Origin: an uncultured Selenomonadales bacterium
GTDB lineage: Bacteria; Bacillota; Negativicutes; Selenomonadales; Selenomonadaceae
Assembly: GCA_946543495.1 (NCBI GenBank)
Contig: CAMNLS010000045.1
Span: 1-8,377, forward strand
Reading direction: 5' to 3'
Length of the DNA: 8,377 nucleotides
The position numbers and the translations under genes were made by a program. Positions within the stretch are counted from its first letter, which is position 1; each line of letters begins with the position of its first letter. Below are positions 6,146-8,377 of this stretch, one piece after another. Below the pieces are notes generated by a model that ran no database searches, was not told where the DNA came from, and worked only from the letters and a program-made list of their open reading frames with translations.

Positions 6146-6421
6146 TCAGTAGCATTCAATCTCACGAATCGCGCCGAACTGGATAAAGTTGCTTGCCTCC
6201 ACGGGGTCGCCCTCGGTTATCGCAAGCTCGACGGTCTTGAGATTGTCCGCCGCAATTTGAATTCGTTCCGCGCCGTATTCCTCTTTAACTTTCTTCCACA
6301 GGTTCTTGCGCGAAGTCTTTGTATCCTTGTACACGGCTCTATTGTAAAAAATATTCATGGACGCTTCGCTTTTGTCGGCGTCGCAGTTGAAGAAGATAAA
6401 AACTTTTCCAGGTTTTGCCAT
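6146..6421 (-). CDS. Small conserved-looking hypothetical protein upstream of the NYN gene
   Basis: 91-aa protein, not recognised. Seen: a hydrophobic beta-like start (KVFIFFNCDADKSEASMNIF), a basic central part (KDTKTSRKNLWKKVKEEYG) and an alpha/beta-like rest; no membrane segment or signal peptide. AAAGGAG lies 10 nt before the ATG. Another ATG 5 bases earlier is in a different frame and opens only a short ORF. It is the first gene of a two-gene unit with the NYN/LOTUS protein (9-nt gap), so a shared process such as RNA metabolism is a reasonable guess, no more. Confidence 0.75.
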   Translation of the reverse strand: MAKPGKVFIFFNCDADKSEASMNIFYNRAVYKDTKTSRKNLWKKVKEEYGAERIQIAADNLKTVELAITEGDPVEASNFIQFGAIREIECY

Positions 6422-6461
6422 AACATAAGAACTCCTTTACAAAATTTTAGTGCCGCCGCAG

Positions 6462-6524
6462 ATTATACCCAATTTCGCCGTCAAAGGAAAGTGGCTTTGA
6501 ATTTTTCTTCGCCCGTGCTAGAAT
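6462..6524. promoter_or_regulatory. Divergent promoter region (maf-upp / small gene-NYN)
   Basis: Plus strand: TTGAAT (6497-6502), a 16-nt spacer and TAGAAT (6519-6524), 25 nt before the maf start. Minus strand: a perfect TATAAT (6467-6462) about 40 nt before the 91-aa gene, with only a poor -35 (TTTCCT at 17 nt). The -35 sides of both face each other within 127 nt of intergenic DNA. Confidence 0.55.
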
Positions 6525-6548
6525 GCGGCAAGCTAAGGAGGTGACGCA

Positions 6549-7121
6549 ATGATAATTCTAGCTTCGGGTTCGCCGCGCAGACATGAACTCTTGCGCAAGC
6601 TCTGTAAGGATTTTGTTATCGAAGTCAGCGACGCTAAGGAAGTTCAGCAAGCCGACAGCCCGAAAAGTTTAGCCGTAGAAAATGCAAAGCTCAAAGCTAG
6701 TTCCGTTGCCGCGAACAATCCAAATGCAATAGTTATCGGCGCAGATACAATCGTTGTACTTGACGGGGAGATTTTCGGCAAGCCCGACGGCGTCGAAGGT
6801 GCGGAGAAAATGTTAGCTCGGCTTTCGGGCAAGCGGCACGAGGTCATTACGGGCTTAGCAATCTGCGCGGGCGGAAAGATTTTCACAGCGACGGAGGTCA
6901 CTGAAGTTTATTTCGGAGAGATGACAGCGGCGGAGATTCGCGAATACGTTGCCACGGGCGAACCGCTTGATAAGTCAGGCTCATACGCTCTGCAAGGCGG
7001 CGCGACTAAGTTCATAGAAAAAATTCACGGCGACTGGTCAAACGTCGTAGGACTGCCCGTCTATCGTCTGAGGAAATTGGCTCAATCAGTAGGCATTGAC
7101 TTTGGGGAGGCAAGCAGATGA
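6549..7121 (+). CDS. maf: Maf family nucleoside triphosphate pyrophosphatase (dTTP/UTP type)
   Basis: 190-aa house-cleaning enzyme that hydrolyses dTTP, UTP and modified nucleotides to monophosphates and pyrophosphate in the cytosol. Motifs in order: LASGSPRRHELL (4-15, phosphate-binding start), ENAKLKA (44-50), GADTIVVLDG (64-73, D66), FGKP (76-79), LSGKRHEVITG (92-102), DKSGSYALQGGA (141-152) and GDWSNVVGLP (161-170). The DKSGSYALQG form fits the dTTP/UTP group better than the m7GTP (YceF) group. Length is typical. AAGGAGG lies 7 nt before the ATG. Its stop overlaps the start of upp (ATGA), indicating one transcript. In other Bacillota maf is linked to cell shape and DNA repair genes; here the partner is upp. 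Confidence 0.94.
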   Translation: MIILASGSPRRHELLRKLCKDFVIEVSDAKEVQQADSPKSLAVENAKLKASSVAANNPNAIVIGADTIVVLDGEIFGKPDGVEGAEKMLARLSGKRHEVITGLAICAGGKIFTATEVTEVYFGEMTAAEIREYVATGEPLDKSGSYALQGGATKFIEKIHGDWSNVVGLPVYRLRKLAQSVGIDFGEASR

Positions 7122-7741
7122 TTCACGAAATTAAAAATCCAATCGTTAAACACAAACTCGCGCAACTTCGACGCAAAGAGACGCCGTCGAGAGATTTTCG
7201 CGCCCTTGTGGAAGAAATTGCCGCGCTGATGGTTTACGAAGTCGGGAAAACTTTTGAGACGCGGACGATTGAAATTGAAACACCGATTAAGGCTTGTCGC
7301 GTCGAAGTTGTGGATGAAGAAAAGTTCATCATAGTCCCGATACTCCGTGCGGGCTTGGCAATGGCGAATGGCGTGCTAAAAACCTTGCCAAATGCTTCAG
7401 TCGGTTACATCGGACTTTATCGCGACGAGAAAACTTTCGAGCCTGTCGAATACTATTTCAAGATGCCGGCACACATTGACGAAAAAATTTTAATCGTCGT
7501 CGACCCGATGCTTGCCACAGGCGGAAGTGCCTTAGCCGCAGTTCAACTCCTTAAGAATCATGGCGCGAAGAAAATTTATTTCCTGTGTATCGTCTCCACG
7601 CCGCAAGGTCTTGAAAGAATTACCGCCGCTTATCCCGACGTTGAAATCTATACAGCGGCGATTGACGAAGGCTTAAACGAAAATTGTTACATAGTGTCCG
7701 GACTCGGCGACGCGGGCGACAGAATATTTAACACTTTATAA
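7118..7741 (+). CDS. upp: Uracil phosphoribosyltransferase
   Basis: 207-aa salvage enzyme that makes UMP from uracil and PRPP. Seen: an N-terminal NPIVKHKLAQLR, PILRAGLAM (74-82), the PRPP-binding loop VVDPMLATGGSA (127-138) and the C-terminal uracil site GLGDAGDRIF (195-204). Full length for the family (about 208 aa). The ATG overlaps the maf stop by 4 nt; GGGGAGG lies 7 nt upstream. A strong terminator follows directly. The usual final GTK is NTL here, which is a small variation. Confidence 0.96.
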   Translation: MIHEIKNPIVKHKLAQLRRKETPSRDFRALVEEIAALMVYEVGKTFETRTIEIETPIKACRVEVVDEEKFIIVPILRAGLAMANGVLKTLPNASVGYIGLYRDEKTFEPVEYYFKMPAHIDEKILIVVDPMLATGGSALAAVQLLKNHGAKKIYFLCIVSTPQGLERITAAYPDVEIYTAAIDEGLNENCYIVSGLGDAGDRIFNTL

Positions 7742-7742
7742 T

Positions 7743-7783
7743 AAAAAACCCACGCGGTTATTCACCGAGTGGGAATTTTTTTT
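7743..7783. terminator. Bidirectional intrinsic terminator between upp and the convergent gene
   Basis: CCCAC (7749-7753) pairs with GTGGG (7769-7773), extended inside by CGG/CCG around a TTATTCA loop. On the plus strand it is followed by TTTTTTTT (7776-7783); on the minus strand by TTTTTT (7748-7743). It can therefore end both upp and the convergent minus-strand gene. Confidence 0.88.
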
Positions 7784-7793
7784 GCCAAGCTTT

Positions 7794-8377
7794 TTACTTT
7801 ACGTTCATCGACAGTTCGATAAACTTGTTCGAGAGCCGCGCACGTTGAAGAACTTCTTCCGTAACCTCTGCGCCCGCCTCAACGACCAATGTACCGCTGT
7901 CCGTTATTATCGTTTTCGTGGCGTGTTTGCCAAGCAAAACTCTGCGGCGGCGTTCGTCAACAGCTTTCTCAACTTGTTTCCTTTGAGAAACCATCGGAGT
8001 TGATTCCGAAGACGTACCTTGTTGATTTGCCCGCGCCTTTTGAAGTGCCGCTTTCAAGTCTTCAGCCTGTTGAGTCATCTCCGCGATTTTCTTGTCCTCT
8101 TCGGAAGGTTTTTCCTCGACGACAGGTTCTTCGACGACAGGTTCCTCAACTGCGGCGGGTTCTTCAACTGCGGCGGGTTCTTCGACGACGGGTTCCTCAA
8201 CTGCGGGTTCCTCAACTGCGGCGGGTTCCTCGACGACGACAGGTTCCTCAACGACGGGTTCCTCAACGACGACAGGTTCCTCAACTGCGGCGGGTTCCTC
8301 GACGACGGCGGGTTCCTCGACGACGACAGGTTCCTCAACGACAGGTTCCTCAACGACAGGTTCCTCAACGACAGGTT
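7794..8377 (-). CDS. Protein with acidic EEP(V/A) repeats, C-terminal 193 residues (5' end outside window)
   Basis: The frame is open from the right edge to the TAA at 7796-7794, so the N-terminus is missing; an internal ATG at 8078 is not needed as a start because the frame continues upstream without stops. Order: 16 tandem EEP(V/A) units (about 88 residues), a short charged coiled coil (SEEDKKIAEMTQQAEDLKAA), a Ser/Thr/Gln-rich spacer, then a C-terminal module of about 55 residues (RRRRVLLGKHATKTIITDSG ... AEVTEEVLQRARLSNKFIEL). That last module resembles the GxxxxxTI..dxG..v...GxxVTeevl..A...gk..EL motif found at the end of PRC-barrel-type proteins in anaerobic Bacillota, which is a recollection and not a verified match. 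The acidic Pro-rich tract is probably an extended linker or spacer. No function is assigned. Confidence 0.75.
   Translation of the reverse strand, partial: PVVEEPVVEEPVVEEPVVVEEPAVVEEPAAVEEPVVVEEPVVEEPVVVEEPAAVEEPAVEEPVVEEPAAVEEPAAVEEPVVEEPVVEEKPSEEDKKIAEMTQQAEDLKAALQKARANQQGTSSESTPMVSQRKQVEKAVDERRRRVLLGKHATKTIITDSGTLVVEAGAEVTEEVLQRARLSNKFIELSMNVK
8114..8377 (-). repeat. In-frame 15/18-nt tandem repeat encoding EEP(V/A) units
   Basis: Sixteen units of GAACCTGTCGTTGAG type, eight of 15 nt (PVVEE or PAVEE) and eight of 18 nt (PVVVEE, PAVVEE, PAAVEE), run to the window edge. All length changes are whole codons, and many differences are synonymous (GTC/GTT, CCT/CCC, GAG/GAA), which points to selection on the protein. 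The tract likely continues outside the window. Confidence 0.92.

Noticed and set aside
8114..8377. A CRISPR array or intergenic satellite.
   Set aside because: Units are 15-18 nt without spacers and lie in a continuous coding frame ending at 7794.

Overview
The window looks like chromosomal DNA of a low-to-medium GC anaerobic member of the Bacillota, possibly a Negativicutes-type organism. The grounds are strong AAGGAGG ribosome binding sites, TTG starts, sigma-A-like promoters, a fused IICBA glucose PTS permease and an anaerobic (class III) ribonucleotide reductase. The taxonomic guess rests on gene style only and is an inference.

Left part (1-2025, minus strand): this is the 5' half of an anaerobic ribonucleoside-triphosphate reductase gene, nrdD, broken up by two group I introns. 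Exon 1 (1861 to 1355) carries the ATP-cone and stops at ...WIHIH. Intron 1 (1354 to 457, 898 nt) holds an I-HmuI-like HNH homing endonuclease in its P6 loop. Exon 2 (456 to 289) is only 56 codons (DKDFSLITFNCCQIDL ... QSNQNDMF) and is not recognisable as a gene by itself. A second, related group I intron starts at about 288 and runs off the left edge. P1, P10, P3, P4, P6 and P7 pairings can be traced for intron 1. The two introns share sequence blocks at identical spacing, so they probably descend from one another.

Middle part (2026-5160, minus strand): a hypothetical two-helix membrane protein (2026-2655), a terminator, and ptsG (2754-4949, IIC-IIB-IIA, with phosphorylation sites intact). 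ptsG has its own promoter and a leader of about 150 nt holding a possible 27-codon upstream ORF that ends one base before the ptsG start.

Next (5159-6421, minus strand): a two-gene unit made of a small unknown protein (91 aa) and a NYN-domain putative ribonuclease with two C-terminal OST-HTH/LOTUS-like repeats, 9 nt apart.

Right part: from a divergent promoter region (6422-6548) the plus strand carries maf (dTTP/UTP pyrophosphatase) and upp (uracil phosphoribosyltransferase), overlapping by ATGA, a compact nucleotide-housekeeping pair. A bidirectional terminator (7743-7783) separates upp from a convergent minus-strand gene that enters from the right edge. The visible part of that gene encodes an acidic EEP(V/A) repeat tract, a short coiled coil and a conserved-looking C-terminal module.
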